Below, in pieces: positions 1-9,349 of a stretch of DNA of 64,000 nt. Numbering within the stretch: position 1 is the first letter of the stretch; each line of letters begins with the position of its first letter. Location of the stretch: contig NZ_LMQN01000007.1 in assembly GCF_001425355.1 (NCBI RefSeq), positions 1 to 64,000 of the forward strand. The letters are read 5' to 3'. Position numbers and translations under genes: made by a program. The notes under the pieces are model-generated. The model saw only the letters and a list, made by a program, of their open reading frames with translations. It made no database searches and had not been told where the DNA came from. This DNA comes from Chryseobacterium sp. Leaf405 (lineage in GTDB: Bacteria; Bacteroidota; Bacteroidia; Flavobacteriales; Weeksellaceae).

Positions 1-151
1 AATGAAAATACAATAGAGATGTAGGAAGAGGTAAAAGTGATTTTATTGAATCAGTCTAACTTGGAACTGTTATTCAAAACATAGCAAAATGTAATGAAGA
101 ATTCATTGACAAATTATAAGAATGCATTTCTACTTCGTCGAAATGACACCG

Positions 152-187
152 TTTGTGAAATTAATACTTAATAAAAAATTATCTTTG
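152..187 (+). promoter_or_regulatory. Bacteroidota-type promoter, near-leaderless
   Basis: TATCTTTG at 180-187 matches the Bacteroidota -7 consensus TAnnTTTG, and TTTG at 152-155 could be the -33 element (24-bp spacer, slightly long). The box ends only 4 bases before the ATG at 192, so transcription would begin at or next to the start codon, giving a leaderless or nearly leaderless mRNA. Bases 1-150 show no convincing gene; they may hold the last codons of an upstream gene (stop at 22-24) followed by AT-rich spacer. Confidence 0.45.
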
Positions 188-191
188 CCTC

Positions 192-923
192 ATGAATCAA
201 AACACAAACAAAACCGTTCTCATTTTAGGTGCCAATTCCGATGTTGCCAAACAAAGCATTAAGCAATATTTTCAAAAAGGATTTTCCATCATTGCGGCTT
301 CCAGAAATACAAAATCTTTGGAAGAGTTTGTTCAAAAAAATAATTTAAATTCAAAAGTGACGGTTTTATCTTTCGATTCAGTGGATTTTGATTCTCATCA
401 AAAATTTTATGACGAACTTTCTGTAAAACCTCATATTGTTATGTACGCAGCGGGATTTTTAGTGGATAACGAAACGGCTTTAAAAGACTTTAAAGGAACT
501 CAACAAATGATGTTGGTAAATTATATGGGTGCAGTTTCCATTCTGAATATTATAGCGACAGATGAAAGCAATAAGAATTTAGAAAGAGTCATCGGATTGT
601 CATCACTTTCAGGAGTGAGAGGCCGAAAAAGTAATTTTGTTTATGGAAGTACAAAAGCAGCTTTTACAACGTATTTAGCTGGTTTGCGACAAGAATTAGC
701 TTCAAGAAACATTAAAGTCAATGCTTTAGTAATCGGGTATATCAGAACAAAAATCAATGAAGGATTACAATTGAATGAATCTTTAATTATGGAGCCTGAT
801 TATGTAGCAAAATATATCGTAAATGCAGGAAACTCCTTCACCATTGTTCCCAATTTTAAATGGAAAATGATTTATTTGATTTTGAAAATGTTGCCGGCGA
901 GTTTGGTAGCGAAGTTACCTTAA
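192..923 (+). CDS. SDR family NAD(P)-dependent oxidoreductase
   Basis: Classical short-chain dehydrogenase of 243 aa. A Rossmann nucleotide-binding motif lies at the N-terminus (LILGANSDVA, about residues 9-18), followed by an NAG-like YAAG segment and the YxxxK catalytic pair in VYGSTKAA (about residue 150), with a conserved Ser shortly before it (GLSSLSG). The length is normal. The substrate is not visible. The overall look, with a short N-terminus and GANSDVA rather than GxxxGxG, resembles the DprE2-like SDRs that Flavobacteriia keep near a UbiA/FAD-oxidase cluster, but the upstream neighbours lie outside the window. SDR assignment is firm; the DprE2-like role is a guess. Confidence 0.85.
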   Translation: MNQNTNKTVLILGANSDVAKQSIKQYFQKGFSIIAASRNTKSLEEFVQKNNLNSKVTVLSFDSVDFDSHQKFYDELSVKPHIVMYAAGFLVDNETALKDFKGTQQMMLVNYMGAVSILNIIATDESNKNLERVIGLSSLSGVRGRKSNFVYGSTKAAFTTYLAGLRQELASRNIKVNALVIGYIRTKINEGLQLNESLIMEPDYVAKYIVNAGNSFTIVPNFKWKMIYLILKMLPASLVAKLP

Positions 924-935
924 ATTTTTCCGATT

Positions 936-1388
936 ATGAAAGATGAATTTTTAGAAATAAGAAACTATATTGACAATATAAATTACTATGCTAGTTCGGA
1001 GAATTTCGAATATGAACATTATCCTTATTTAAAAAATATTTTGTAAAGCTTTACATCAAAACATCATGATGATTTTGTTGAAGAACTTTTTAAATGGTCT
1101 GATTATCAGTTAGATTTTATTGCAAGTTTTTTAAGTTTTACAGATTATGCTTTACAGGGAAAATATAAATCTTCTTATGTTTTCTGTGAATGTTTTTCTA
1201 AAATTAATAATGTTGAATGTCTAAAATATCTTGCTCAAAACTTAGAACTCCAATTAATATTCTGTCAAAATAAAAAGGAGTTATCTATTGAGGGAATTGT
1301 TAATAATCTTTACTCAGTAATAAATGAAACAAAGGATATTAGCTGGATTGAGACTTATCTAAAAATAATTAATGATTTAAGTAATTGA
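936..1388 (+). pseudogene. small hypothetical protein interrupted by an in-frame TAA
   Basis: An ATG at 936, 13 bases after the SDR stop, opens a frame that reads 36 codons to a TAA at 1044-1046. The same frame then continues open for another 113 codons to the TGA at 1386-1388, with normal-looking protein sequence (e.g. DDFVEELFKWSDYQLDFIAS). The part after the TAA has no in-frame ATG of its own near its start. One nonsense change would convert a 150-codon gene into what is seen. The intact product would be about 150 aa, acidic and helical, rather like small immunity-type proteins, but I do not recognise the family. A sequencing error is the alternative. Confidence 0.6.
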
Positions 1389-1426
1389 TTTTCTTTGTTG
1401 GACAAAAAAACACTTAAAGAAGAATA

Positions 1427-3322
1427 TTATTCGCTTTCCTGCAACAATTCCAACCCCTTCATCATATCAATCCCCTTACCCAAAACAGGTTTAAACAAAT
1501 CACCTTTTTCCTTAATTCTTTCCAACGCATTATGAATATTAAAATCCGTCGGCCTCAACCCTTTTTTCAATTCCTCCCATTCCAAAGGCATTGAAACGGA
1601 AGCTCCTTCTTTCGGTCTTAAACTGTAAACACTTGCCAACGTTTGTCCGGAACGGTTCTGAAGATAATCGAGGTAAATTTTCTTGTCGTTTCTTTTTTGT
1701 AAACTTCTTTCTAGAGTGGTTAGTTTCGGTAATTTTTCATTCACCTGTTTCATCAGAATATAGGCAAAATCTTTTACCTGGTCAAAATCATATTTTCCAC
1801 CCATCTGAATATACACATGAATTCCCGTACTTCCGGAAGTTTTGCAATATCCTTTAATTTTTATAGATTCTAAAACTTCATTTACTTGTAAAGCGGTTTC
1901 AATCACATCATCAAAGTTATTTTTCTTCGAAGGATCGAGGTCTAAAACCAAATAATCTGGGTGCTCCAAATCGGGAAGTGACGAGTTCCATGGATTCATA
2001 TCGATGCAGCCTAAATTATTCAGATAAGCCAAAGTTGCTTTGTCATTACAGTAAATATAATCGATATTTTTGTCGGTAGATTCCGAATAAACTTGCGTCG
2101 TTTTCACCCAATCCGGAATATTGTCACTGGCATCTTTCTGATAAAAATTTTGTTCTTCAATGCCATTTGGAAAACGATTCATAGAAAGCGGTCGGTTCTT
2201 CAAATGTGGCAAAATATATTCTGCAACCGATTGATAATAATCAATAACATCACCTTTTGTTACCTCATCTTTCGGAAAATAAATCTTATCCTGATTGGTC
2301 AGTTTTACTTTATGTCGGTTTAACGTAATTTCGCTTTCTGTCTCAGAAGTTTTAGTTTTTTTTGATGAAGTTTGTGCTTTCATTTCTTTTGGTTTTTCAT
2401 TAATATCTTTTGGATTTTTATCTTCTCTTATCGCAACAAATACCGGATGTCTAAAAATGCCATCTTTGGTAATTTCAGAATATTTGATTTCGCATACTAA
2501 TTCAGGTTTAATCCACGTTACCGGCATATTGGTTTTAGGAGCGATGTTGAAAGGTGACTTTTTTACTGCCAGTTTCTCCAGCCGTTGATGAATTTCTTGT
2601 AATGATTCTTTATTAAATCCCGTTCCGGTATGTCCTGCGTAGGTCAGTGTCCCATTAATATATTTTCCTAAAATCAAAGCTCCGAAACCTTCCCTTGATC
2701 CTCGAGGCTCTGTAAATCCACAGATAATCACCTCTTCAGTATTAGTGAATTTTATTTTAAGCCAATCCGAGCTTCTGCTGTTTTCGGTGTAAATGCTGTC
2801 AGATTTTTTAGCAATCATTCCTTCCAGCTGCATTTTTTTCATTTGATTAAAAAAATCAATGCCATTTTCAGAGATATGATCACAGTATTTGATGACATCG
2901 GTTTCTATCAAAGCATCTTTCAGCAGTTCTTTTCGTTGTAGTAAGGGAAGTTCCTCGGTAGAATGACCATTCAGCCAAAGCAAGTCGAAAACCTGATAAG
3001 TCAAAGCTAAATTCGGATTATCCCCAATCTGTTGGAGCAGTTGAAAATTGGGTTTTCCGTTTTCGTCATAAGCAACAATTTCTCCGTCGAGAATCATTTT
3101 ATATTTCTGTTGGCTGAAATCGTTAGAAACTTTTTCAAATTTTGATAAGAAAGAAATACCGTTTCGGGAGTAGAAGAGCGGTTGTTTTTTACTGAGATCA
3201 GCAATAGCACGATAGCCGTCCCATTTTATCTCGAAAATCCAGTCTTCATCATCAAATGCTTTATCAGACAATTTGGTGAGCATGGGTTTAGTGAAGTTCT
3301 CCAGTTTTTTCTCATCAATCAA
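1427..3322 (-). CDS. ligD: LigD: ATP-dependent DNA ligase plus polymerase (primase) domains
   Basis: Non-homologous end-joining ligase, 631 aa from the TTG at 3322. Residues about 1-300 are the ATP-dependent ligase: adenylation motif IFEIKWDGYRA with the nucleotidyl Lys, later motif EGMIAKK and an OB-fold region. Residues about 340-620 are the LigD polymerase/primase domain: YLVLDLDPSKKN carries the catalytic DxD and SGSTGIHVYI is the family signature. There is no ATG near the ligase start; the frame stays open upstream across 3323-3360 and into the end of the phosphoesterase gene. The usual Bacteroidota LigD is one phosphoesterase-ligase-polymerase chain, so this ORF is probably the displaced rear part of such a protein (see 3361-3399). 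It follows ku and the phosphoesterase on the same strand. Confidence 0.92.
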   Translation of the reverse strand: MIDEKKLENFTKPMLTKLSDKAFDDEDWIFEIKWDGYRAIADLSKKQPLFYSRNGISFLSKFEKVSNDFSQQKYKMILDGEIVAYDENGKPNFQLLQQIGDNPNLALTYQVFDLLWLNGHSTEELPLLQRKELLKDALIETDVIKYCDHISENGIDFFNQMKKMQLEGMIAKKSDSIYTENSRSSDWLKIKFTNTEEVIICGFTEPRGSREGFGALILGKYINGTLTYAGHTGTGFNKESLQEIHQRLEKLAVKKSPFNIAPKTNMPVTWIKPELVCEIKYSEITKDGIFRHPVFVAIREDKNPKDINEKPKEMKAQTSSKKTKTSETESEITLNRHKVKLTNQDKIYFPKDEVTKGDVIDYYQSVAEYILPHLKNRPLSMNRFPNGIEEQNFYQKDASDNIPDWVKTTQVYSESTDKNIDYIYCNDKATLAYLNNLGCIDMNPWNSSLPDLEHPDYLVLDLDPSKKNNFDDVIETALQVNEVLESIKIKGYCKTSGSTGIHVYIQMGGKYDFDQVKDFAYILMKQVNEKLPKLTTLERSLQKRNDKKIYLDYLQNRSGQTLASVYSLRPKEGASVSMPLEWEELKKGLRPTDFNIHNALERIKEKGDLFKPVLGKGIDMMKGLELLQESE

Positions 3323-3360
3323 AGAATTAAATCTTTGAAAATGAGGTTTTAATGCTGAAT

Positions 3361-3399
3361 TTATGACTTTTTTTTGTTGCTTTTTAGGCTTTTTTTTTC
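3361..3399 (-). other. A-tract frameshift junction between LigD phosphoesterase and ligase frames
   Basis: On the coding (minus) strand, two A-runs precede the phosphoesterase stop TAA (3363-3361): nine A at 3398-3390 and eight A at 3375-3368. The second one reads in frame as A AAA AAG (3373-3367), the dnaX-type slippery heptamer, one codon before the stop. A -1 slip at either run joins exactly the ligase frame and would yield a single 845-aa protein, the usual length of three-domain LigD. It could be programmed slippage, a phase-variable indel, a fixed frameshift or a homopolymer sequencing error. A weak 6-bp hairpin downstream (3337-3320) is too far away to count as a stimulator. Confidence 0.6.
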
Positions 3400-3963
3400 C
3401 TCTAAAAATTTGGTAACCTCTGAATTTTTAGAAGTATTTTCTTCTGCATCATAATGTTCTTCTGCAAAATCGTCTTTATGTTTAATGAGAAGCCATGCGT
3501 TGTTTTCTGCATTTTTCATTTTAACTAAAGCAAATTCTCCTTTCAGTTTTTTGCCGTGAAGAATAAATTTTAAAGAACCTGCTTTTAATTCTTTCAACAG
3601 TTCTTTTTCGTCAGAAAGTTTACTGGTTTCATCTAAAGGCTCATACGTTCCGCTGTCCCAGACTTCAACCTGCCCGGCTCCATAATTTCCCTCAGGAATG
3701 TTTCCTTCAAAATCTTTATAATCATAAGGATGATCTTCCACCATCATCGCCAAACGTTTGTCATTTGGGTTTAAAGACGGACCTTTAGGAACTGCCCAAC
3801 TTTTCAGAACGCCTTCCATTTCTAATCTGAAATCATAATGAAGCCGGGAAGCTGCGTGTCTTTGAATCACAAAAATGAGCTGATCTTTACTTTTTTTTGT
3901 TTTCCCTTTGGGTTCGGTAGTTTCGTCGAATTTTCGTTTTTGATTATAATCTTTAAGAGCCAT
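3361..3963 (-). CDS. LigD 3'-phosphoesterase domain protein
   Basis: A 200-aa protein that is the N-terminal 3'-phosphoesterase module of LigD, which trims 3' ends during non-homologous end joining. Hallmarks are FVIQRHAASRLHYDFRLEM (about residues 31-49, with the metal-binding His and Asp), SWAVPKGPS and EGNYGAGQVEVWDSG. The C-terminal tail after about residue 165 is a low-complexity, Lys-rich linker of the kind that normally joins this domain to the ligase. Its ATG overlaps the ku stop by one base (TAATG), implying translational coupling. It may be a stand-alone subunit, or the front half of a frameshifted LigD whose ligase part continues at 3322. Confidence 0.9.
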   Translation of the reverse strand: MALKDYNQKRKFDETTEPKGKTKKSKDQLIFVIQRHAASRLHYDFRLEMEGVLKSWAVPKGPSLNPNDKRLAMMVEDHPYDYKDFEGNIPEGNYGAGQVEVWDSGTYEPLDETSKLSDEKELLKELKAGSLKFILHGKKLKGEFALVKMKNAENNAWLLIKHKDDFAEEHYDAEENTSKNSEVTKFLEEKKSLKSNKKKS

Positions 3964-4748
3964 TACGATGCGGTTTTAGAGGTTGGACGTTGTAAACTTG
4001 CCTTTAACTGCGCCATTAAATCAATCACTTTACCTTCTTTTGCAGGTTCAGATTTTTTAAGTTTTACATTTTTTCCTTTGGCTTTTTTCTTAATGATTTT
4101 TAAAAGATCTGCACTGTAATTATTTTTGTAAAATGTAGGATCAAAAGGTTCTGAAAGTTGCTCGATCAGATTTTTTGCCATTTTGAGTTCGGCAGGTTTT
4201 GGGGCTTTTTTAGCAGGGATCTTAAGTTCTTTGTAATCTCTGATCTCCTGAGCAAAGCGTAATCTGTTCAGCACTAAAACATCATCATTGTAAGGTCGAA
4301 TCATACCAATCGCTTCACTGTCTCGGAGTACAAATGTGCCAATTCCGACCATTTTTGTCTGCTGGAGCGCTTTAATTAAAAGGCGATAGGCATTTTCTCC
4401 GTTTTTCTGAGGTTCAAGAAAATAAGGCGTTTCAAAATACACAGAATCTACCTCAGCTTCTTTCACAAAATGTTCTATGGAAAGTATTTTAGATTTCTCG
4501 GGACTTGCAGCTTCGTAGTCTTCTTCATCTAAAACAATATATTTGTCATCCATGAGATAACCTTTCACAATGTTTTCCCATTTGACTTCTTTGCCTGTTT
4601 TCTCGTTAACTCGTTTGAATTTTATATTTGAAAAATCAGATTTATCCAACATATCAAGATCTAATTTGCTGGTTTCAGTCGCAGAATAAATCTTTACAGG
4701 GATATTGACTAAACCAAAGCCAATGGCACCGTTCCAAATTGCTTTCAT
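3963..4748 (-). CDS. ku: Ku DNA end-binding protein
   Basis: Bacterial Ku, 261 aa, the homodimeric ring that binds double-strand breaks and recruits LigD. It begins MKAIWNGAIGFGLVNIPVKI, the typical Ku N-terminus, and continues through the core beta-barrel (VKGYLMDDKYIVLDEEDYEA; YFLEPQKNGENAYRLL; LVLNRLRFAQEIRDY). The C-terminus is Lys-rich (about residues 220-245), as in Ku proteins whose basic tail aids DNA binding. It is first in the operon ku, phosphoesterase, ligase/polymerase, which makes a complete two-component end-joining pathway. The start is the only sensible ATG. Confidence 0.96.
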   Translation of the reverse strand: MKAIWNGAIGFGLVNIPVKIYSATETSKLDLDMLDKSDFSNIKFKRVNEKTGKEVKWENIVKGYLMDDKYIVLDEEDYEAASPEKSKILSIEHFVKEAEVDSVYFETPYFLEPQKNGENAYRLLIKALQQTKMVGIGTFVLRDSEAIGMIRPYNDDVLVLNRLRFAQEIRDYKELKIPAKKAPKPAELKMAKNLIEQLSEPFDPTFYKNNYSADLLKIIKKKAKGKNVKLKKSEPAKEGKVIDLMAQLKASLQRPTSKTAS

Positions 4749-4890
4749 TGTATCGTATTTTGTATTAATAACTTACAATGATTGTGCCGTTGAGATTCAG
4801 AAATTATAGTTGGATTAAAGGGAATTTACAAAATTAAAATTTAAAGATAGTTTTTCATTCCGGAGTGTCTCAATTCTATCAATAAAATGA

Positions 4891-4920
4891 ATAAAAAAAG
4901 CGGAGAATTTTTCTCCGCTT
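4891..4920 (-). terminator. Rho-independent terminator of aspS
   Basis: A perfect 10-bp inverted repeat (4898-4907 with 4911-4920, 3-nt loop, core GCGGAGAA) is followed on the minus strand by a run of seven T. It lies 6 bases past the aspS stop. Confidence 0.85.
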
Positions 4921-4925
4921 CTAAT

Positions 4926-6680
4926 TTATGCTTTTAAATTCAATTGTAATTCCAGTTCATCCAGCTGCTCGTTAGCAATGGCTGCAGGTGCATCGATCAT
5001 TACATCTCGTCCTGAATTATTTTTAGGGAAAGCGATATAATCTCTAATGACTTCGTTTCCGTCAAGAATTGCCACTAAACGGTCAAATCCGAAAGCCAAA
5101 CCACCGTGAGGCGGAGCTCCGTATTTAAAGGCATTCATTAAGAATCCGAATTGAGCTTCTGCTTCTTCTTTTGAGAATCCTAATAAATCAAACATTCTTG
5201 ACTGTAAATCTTTATCGAAAATTCTGATAGAACCTCCACCAATTTCGTTTCCGTTTAAGACCATATCGTAAGCGTTGGCTCTTGCTTTTCCGGGATCTGT
5301 TTCCAATAAATGGAAATCTTCAGGTTTTGGAGAGGTGAAAGGGTGGTGCATGGCGTGGTAACGTCCGCTTTCTTCGTCAAATTCCAATAACGGGAAGTCA
5401 ACAACCCAAAGTGGTGCGAACACATTTCCTTTTCTTAATCCTAAACGGTTTCCAAGTTCCATTCTCAAAGCAGAAAGCTGAGTTCTTACTTTGTGCTCGT
5501 TTCCGGAAAGAATCAACATTAAATCGCCTTCTTTTGCTCCGAATTTCTCGATGATTTTCGATAAATCTTCTTCGTTGTAGAATTTATTTACCGAAGAAGT
5601 TTTTACACCATCATTCTGGAATTTCGCCCAAACCATTCCTGAAGCTCCTATTTGTGGTCTTTTAACCCAATCAACAAGCTCGTCGATTTGTTTTCTTGTA
5701 TAATCTGCACATCCTTCAACATTGATTCCGACAACCAATTCTGCGTCATCAAATATTTTGAAATCTTTTCCTTTTACTAATTCATTCAACTCCACGAATT
5801 CCATTCCGAAACGGATATCCGGTTTGTCGTTCCCGTATTTCTGCATCGCATCAGCAAACGTCATTCTTGGGAAAGTTCCGAATTCCTGACCTGTAATATC
5901 TTTAATTAAAGTTTTCGTCATTCCCTCGAAAACATTCATCACGTCTTCCTGCTCTACGAAAGCCATTTCACAGTCGATTTGTGTGAATTCCGGCTGTCTG
6001 TCGGCTCTTAAATCCTCATCACGGAAACATTTCACGATCTGGAAATATTTATCCATTCCTCCAACCATCAACAATTGTTTGAAAGTTTGCGGAGATTGTG
6101 GCAATGCGTAAAACTGCCCCGGATTCATTCTGCTTGGAACCACGAAATCTCTTGCACCTTCCGGAGTAGATTTGATTAAAACCGGAGTTTCAACTTCGAT
6201 AAATCCTTCGTCTGAAAGATAATTTCTCACTTTCTGTGCCATTTTGTGACGGAAGATCAGTTTATCTCTTACCGGAGCTCTTCTGATATCCAAATAACGG
6301 TATTTCATTCTTAATTCTTCACCGCCATCTGTTTCATCTTCGATGGTAAAAGGTGGAAGTTGAGATTCATTAAGAATCGTTAATTTTTCAACTAAAATTT
6401 CAATTTCTCCGGTTGGAATGTTGGGGTTCTTGCTTACTCTTTCGATTACTTTTCCTGTAACCTGAATCACAAACTCACGTCCCAATTTTTTTGCATTTTC
6501 CATCAATTCCGCTGAAGAACGGTCTTGGTCGAAAACCAACTGAGTAATTCCGTAACGATCTCGAAGATCTATCCAAATCATAAATCCTTTATCACGAATG
6601 GTTTGTACCCATCCTGAAAGTGTAACTTCTTCATTAAGATGTTGAAGAGATAATTCTCCGTTTGTGTGCGATCGAAACAT
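4926..6680 (-). CDS. aspS: aspartyl-tRNA synthetase
   Basis: Class II aspartyl-tRNA synthetase of 584 aa, full bacterial length. An N-terminal OB-fold anticodon-binding domain (about residues 15-105) is followed by the catalytic core with motif 2 ([20 protein letters not shown], about residues 218-237), the bacterial GAD insertion (about residues 290-410) and motif 3 near the C-terminus ([15 protein letters not shown]). It attaches aspartate to tRNA-Asp in the cytoplasm. It stands alone on the minus strand, with a strong hairpin terminator after it. Whether it is Asp-specific or also charges tRNA-Asn cannot be told from this window. Confidence 0.97.
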   Translation of the reverse strand: MFRSHTNGELSLQHLNEEVTLSGWVQTIRDKGFMIWIDLRDRYGITQLVFDQDRSSAELMENAKKLGREFVIQVTGKVIERVSKNPNIPTGEIEILVEKLTILNESQLPPFTIEDETDGGEELRMKYRYLDIRRAPVRDKLIFRHKMAQKVRNYLSDEGFIEVETPVLIKSTPEGARDFVVPSRMNPGQFYALPQSPQTFKQLLMVGGMDKYFQIVKCFRDEDLRADRQPEFTQIDCEMAFVEQEDVMNVFEGMTKTLIKDITGQEFGTFPRMTFADAMQKYGNDKPDIRFGMEFVELNELVKGKDFKIFDDAELVVGINVEGCADYTRKQIDELVDWVKRPQIGASGMVWAKFQNDGVKTSSVNKFYNEEDLSKIIEKFGAKEGDLMLILSGNEHKVRTQLSALRMELGNRLGLRKGNVFAPLWVVDFPLLEFDEESGRYHAMHHPFTSPKPEDFHLLETDPGKARANAYDMVLNGNEIGGGSIRIFDKDLQSRMFDLLGFSKEEAEAQFGFLMNAFKYGAPPHGGLAFGFDRLVAILDGNEVIRDYIAFPKNNSGRDVMIDAPAAIANEQLDELELQLNLKA

Positions 6681-6756
6681 TGTTATTTATTTGAAATTTA
6701 AGGTTTGAAATTTGAAATTTGCAGTTGCAAAGATAAGGTTTTTGAAAGTTTCTAAA

Positions 6757-6784
6757 ACAAAAAAACTCCCCGAAGGAAGTTTTT
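6757..6784 (-). terminator. UUCG-loop terminator of the S41 peptidase gene
   Basis: On the minus strand AACTTCC and GGGAGTT (6781-6764) pair over 7 bp, including one G-T, around a TTCG tetraloop, and a T-rich run follows. It sits between the peptidase stop (6808) and the aspS start (6680). Confidence 0.75.
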
Positions 6785-6807
6785 GATTTGAGTTTTTAAG
6801 GTATTGG

Positions 6808-8511
6808 TTAATTTTTAATCCATTCAAGAGCTTTTTCCAAAACTTCATCTTTATTATTTCTGATACCGTCAATTGTTTGTTTTACTTCAACATCAGGAAT
6901 AATACCGATTCTTTGTGTTTCTTTTCCATCCGGATAATAGACGCCGACACCAGAAATTCCGGTCAATATTTTCCCCGGAAGAGGAATGTAGGATACATCA
7001 CCGTCTGCTCCTGAAGTCTGTGAGCCGAAAACTTTTGCCTTCGGAGCTTTTTGGAACGCCATGGTATGATATTCTGCAGAGCTTTGCGTTGTTTCATTTA
7101 CGAGAATAGCGATTTTTCCTTTATAATAGTCTTTATTATTGCTGCCAACGTCGTATTTCTGTGCAAAAATAAAGTAGCCTGGTCTTGTGGGATAAGAAAC
7201 TGTAAAATCAACAAAAATTTCAGGCTTCGGCATTATGTATTTCGCAAGTTTAAATAGCAGTGCATCTGTAGGATACGTTCTGATATCAATAACTAAACCT
7301 TTCGTATTTTTTATTTTTTCAAAAATATCGGGTAAATGGTCAGACTTCAGATTTTGTAAATGGAGATAAGCAGTATCGCCATTGTTCATTTTGAATGACT
7401 CGGCAGGTTTTTGGGTGTAATTTATTTCATTGGATCTATAGGTAGGAATCGTAACGGTTTTTTCCAGTCCGTTGCTTAGATATTTAACGTCTATTGTGAG
7501 CTCATTTGAATTTAAAAGGATGAATGATAAATTTCTTAATTTCACAGCCTTATTGGAAGCCGGGATATATTTCGAATATTCCTGAAGGATTTTTCCCACT
7601 GTTTTTCCATTAACTTCCAAAATGATATCACCAATTTTTATTCCTGTTTCTTTTCCTAATTTTTCGTCATAATAATTTTTTACCACGGCTTTATTTTCAG
7701 CAAAAACGATTTCTAAAGGAACTATTCTTTCTCCAAAAAAATGATAAGTGACATTATTAAAGAATCCGCCATGAGAATCATTGATTTTTGTGCTGAGTTC
7801 CAGGCAGGCAAGATTATATTCGGTTCCGTCCTGCGCTGAGGTGAATTTTGGAATAAATTCTGTTAAAACGTCCTTCCAGTCTTCCCCGATTGCATATCGG
7901 TAAGGAAAATAATATTGAATGATGTTCCAGTAGCGGTATAAGCTTAATAATCTAAAGCCTGCATCCGGTGAAACCATTGTAGAGTATGGATTCTCATTTT
8001 CAAAATTTGCATTACCATCGCTGAAAAGGGAAACATAATAATTCGATTTTTTTCTGTCTGCTTTTTTTATCGCTAACAATAAATCCGACAGTTCTTTTGT
8101 AAAGCCATAAGAAGTGATCCAATCCAGGTCAGCTTTCATTTTTATATTCTTTGGTTCAGGATAATCTTTGGTTTTAAAGTCACCAAAACTTTTTATCCAG
8201 GTTATCAATATCTGATCTCTCTGCTCATCGGAAGTTCCGGCAATTTTGGGTAAAATTTTAAGCAGCTCATCATCCCAGTTATATTTTCCCGAGGAAACAT
8301 TCGGATGATAATATTTCAGGAATCCCCAGATTAATCCTAAGTTTTGAAGATTTTTAGCGCCTATTTTGTTTAACAGTTCTTCTGAAATCTTAGAATCATT
8401 ATTAAATTCTGAATGGATGAATTTTTTTTCAGGAGTTTTTGCAGCTTTTTCATTCTGACTAAAAGCGAGTATTCCTAAAAAAGTGAATGCAATGATAAAA
8501 TATTTTTTCAC
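6808..8511 (-). CDS. secreted S41 family (tail-specific type) peptidase
   Basis: Peptidase of the C-terminal-processing family, 567 aa from the GTG at 8511. This start is preferred because it opens directly with a signal peptide (KKYFIIAFTFLGILAFSQ), lies 11 bases after the stop of the HTH gene, and avoids a basic out-of-place extension. Residues about 280-340 form a PDZ-like region (KIGDIILEVNGKTVGKI). The S41 catalytic core follows, with the nucleophile region ETTQSSAEYHTMAFQKAP near residue 480 and the SGADGD segment after it. Residues about 30-260 are a family-specific N-terminal domain. It is probably periplasmic or surface exposed. The substrate is unknown. Confidence 0.85.
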   Translation of the reverse strand: MKKYFIIAFTFLGILAFSQNEKAAKTPEKKFIHSEFNNDSKISEELLNKIGAKNLQNLGLIWGFLKYYHPNVSSGKYNWDDELLKILPKIAGTSDEQRDQILITWIKSFGDFKTKDYPEPKNIKMKADLDWITSYGFTKELSDLLLAIKKADRKKSNYYVSLFSDGNANFENENPYSTMVSPDAGFRLLSLYRYWNIIQYYFPYRYAIGEDWKDVLTEFIPKFTSAQDGTEYNLACLELSTKINDSHGGFFNNVTYHFFGERIVPLEIVFAENKAVVKNYYDEKLGKETGIKIGDIILEVNGKTVGKILQEYSKYIPASNKAVKLRNLSFILLNSNELTIDVKYLSNGLEKTVTIPTYRSNEINYTQKPAESFKMNNGDTAYLHLQNLKSDHLPDIFEKIKNTKGLVIDIRTYPTDALLFKLAKYIMPKPEIFVDFTVSYPTRPGYFIFAQKYDVGSNNKDYYKGKIAILVNETTQSSAEYHTMAFQKAPKAKVFGSQTSGADGDVSYIPLPGKILTGISGVGVYYPDGKETQRIGIIPDVEVKQTIDGIRNNKDEVLEKALEWIKN

Positions 8512-8522
8512 AATAAGAATTT

Positions 8523-8729
8523 TTAACTTTTTACGTATTCTAAAATGTCTCCCGGCTGACAATCCAACGCTTTGCAAATGGCTTCCAGTGTTGAAAGTTT
8601 TACGGCTTTTGCTTTTCCTGTCTTTAAAATGGAAAGATTGGCCTGGGTAATGCCAATTTTCTCGGCAAGTTCCTGTGACTGCATTTTGCGTTTGGCAAGC
8701 ATCACGTCTACATTGATGATTATTGGCAT
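8523..8729 (-). CDS. helix-turn-helix transcriptional regulator (YozG/XRE type)
   Basis: A 68-aa Cro/CI-like DNA-binding protein consisting almost only of the HTH domain: LAEKIGITQANLSILKTGKA (about residues 21-40) is the turn and recognition helix, and LEAICKALDCQPGDILEYV is the typical ending of this family. It follows the DUF2975 membrane protein gene by 2 bases. DUF2975 plus a tiny YozG-like HTH is a recurrent pair in Bacteroidota and Firmicutes; the partnership suggests that the membrane protein and the regulator act together, but the signal they respond to is unknown. Confidence 0.9.
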   Translation of the reverse strand: MPIIINVDVMLAKRKMQSQELAEKIGITQANLSILKTGKAKAVKLSTLEAICKALDCQPGDILEYVKS

Positions 8730-8731
8730 AA

Positions 8732-9322
8732 TTATATGGTTAAGTCATTTTCAGATTGAAGTTCAAAACCTTTTTTGAAAAAAGCTACGATAAAATATAC
8801 CATGATTCCCAACAAAAGATGTATAAATACAATTAATAATATATCCATATTTAAATCACTTTTAAAATTATATAGCCAGTTTAAAACAGATAGCGGAACA
8901 AATAGAATATTAAGAATAGAGAATCTTTTTAACCACTCAATAACACTTTGATTAAAAAGTATTTCCTGACTCATTCCGTTAAAAATTTTAAATGCTGAAA
9001 AGAAGAACAAAGTATAAAAAGAGAATTGAAGTAAATAATTTAAAAACATATTTAATGAAAAAACACCTGTTACCATTTGCTGATCCGAAAAAGGATATTT
9101 AAATCTGAAATAGTTACTTCCTGTTGCTATTTTACCACCCCAATCGATTGTGTTTCCGACATAAAATGTATCATATAAAATTTTGCTATTTGTTTTTAGA
9201 TTATAATATGAAATTCCATACCCGAATAGTTCATAAATAAGATGAAATGCAAAAAACAAAAAGAGAAGAAAAAGTATACAGCTTAGCGCCGTCGACATTG
9301 AATTTTTACCTAATAGTTTCAT
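8732..9322 (-). CDS. DUF2975 family membrane protein
   Basis: A 196-aa integral membrane protein with four hydrophobic segments: about residues 10-33, 87-110, 132-150 and 158-183. The second half fits DUF2975, with a pre-helix region FKIFNGMSQEILFNQSVIEWLKRF. It heads a gene cluster with the small HTH regulator (2-base gap) and, 11 bases further on, the S41 peptidase, so all three may be one transcript. No enzymatic motif is visible. By analogy with other DUF2975/HTH pairs it is likely a membrane partner of the regulator. Confidence 0.8.
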   Translation of the reverse strand: MKLLGKNSMSTALSCILFLLFLFFAFHLIYELFGYGISYYNLKTNSKILYDTFYVGNTIDWGGKIATGSNYFRFKYPFSDQQMVTGVFSLNMFLNYLLQFSFYTLFFFSAFKIFNGMSQEILFNQSVIEWLKRFSILNILFVPLSVLNWLYNFKSDLNMDILLIVFIHLLLGIMVYFIVAFFKKGFELQSENDLTI

Positions 9323-9349
9323 TGATTTTAATTTTTATTTTTATTATTG

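Noticed and set aside
1-191. Possible tail of an upstream gene in the first 24 bases
   Set aside because: Only eight codons before a stop are visible, too few to support a feature.
6687-6872. 61-aa minus-strand ORF between aspS and the S41 peptidase
   Set aside because: It overlaps the end of the peptidase in another frame and contains the terminator hairpin; no protein-like features.
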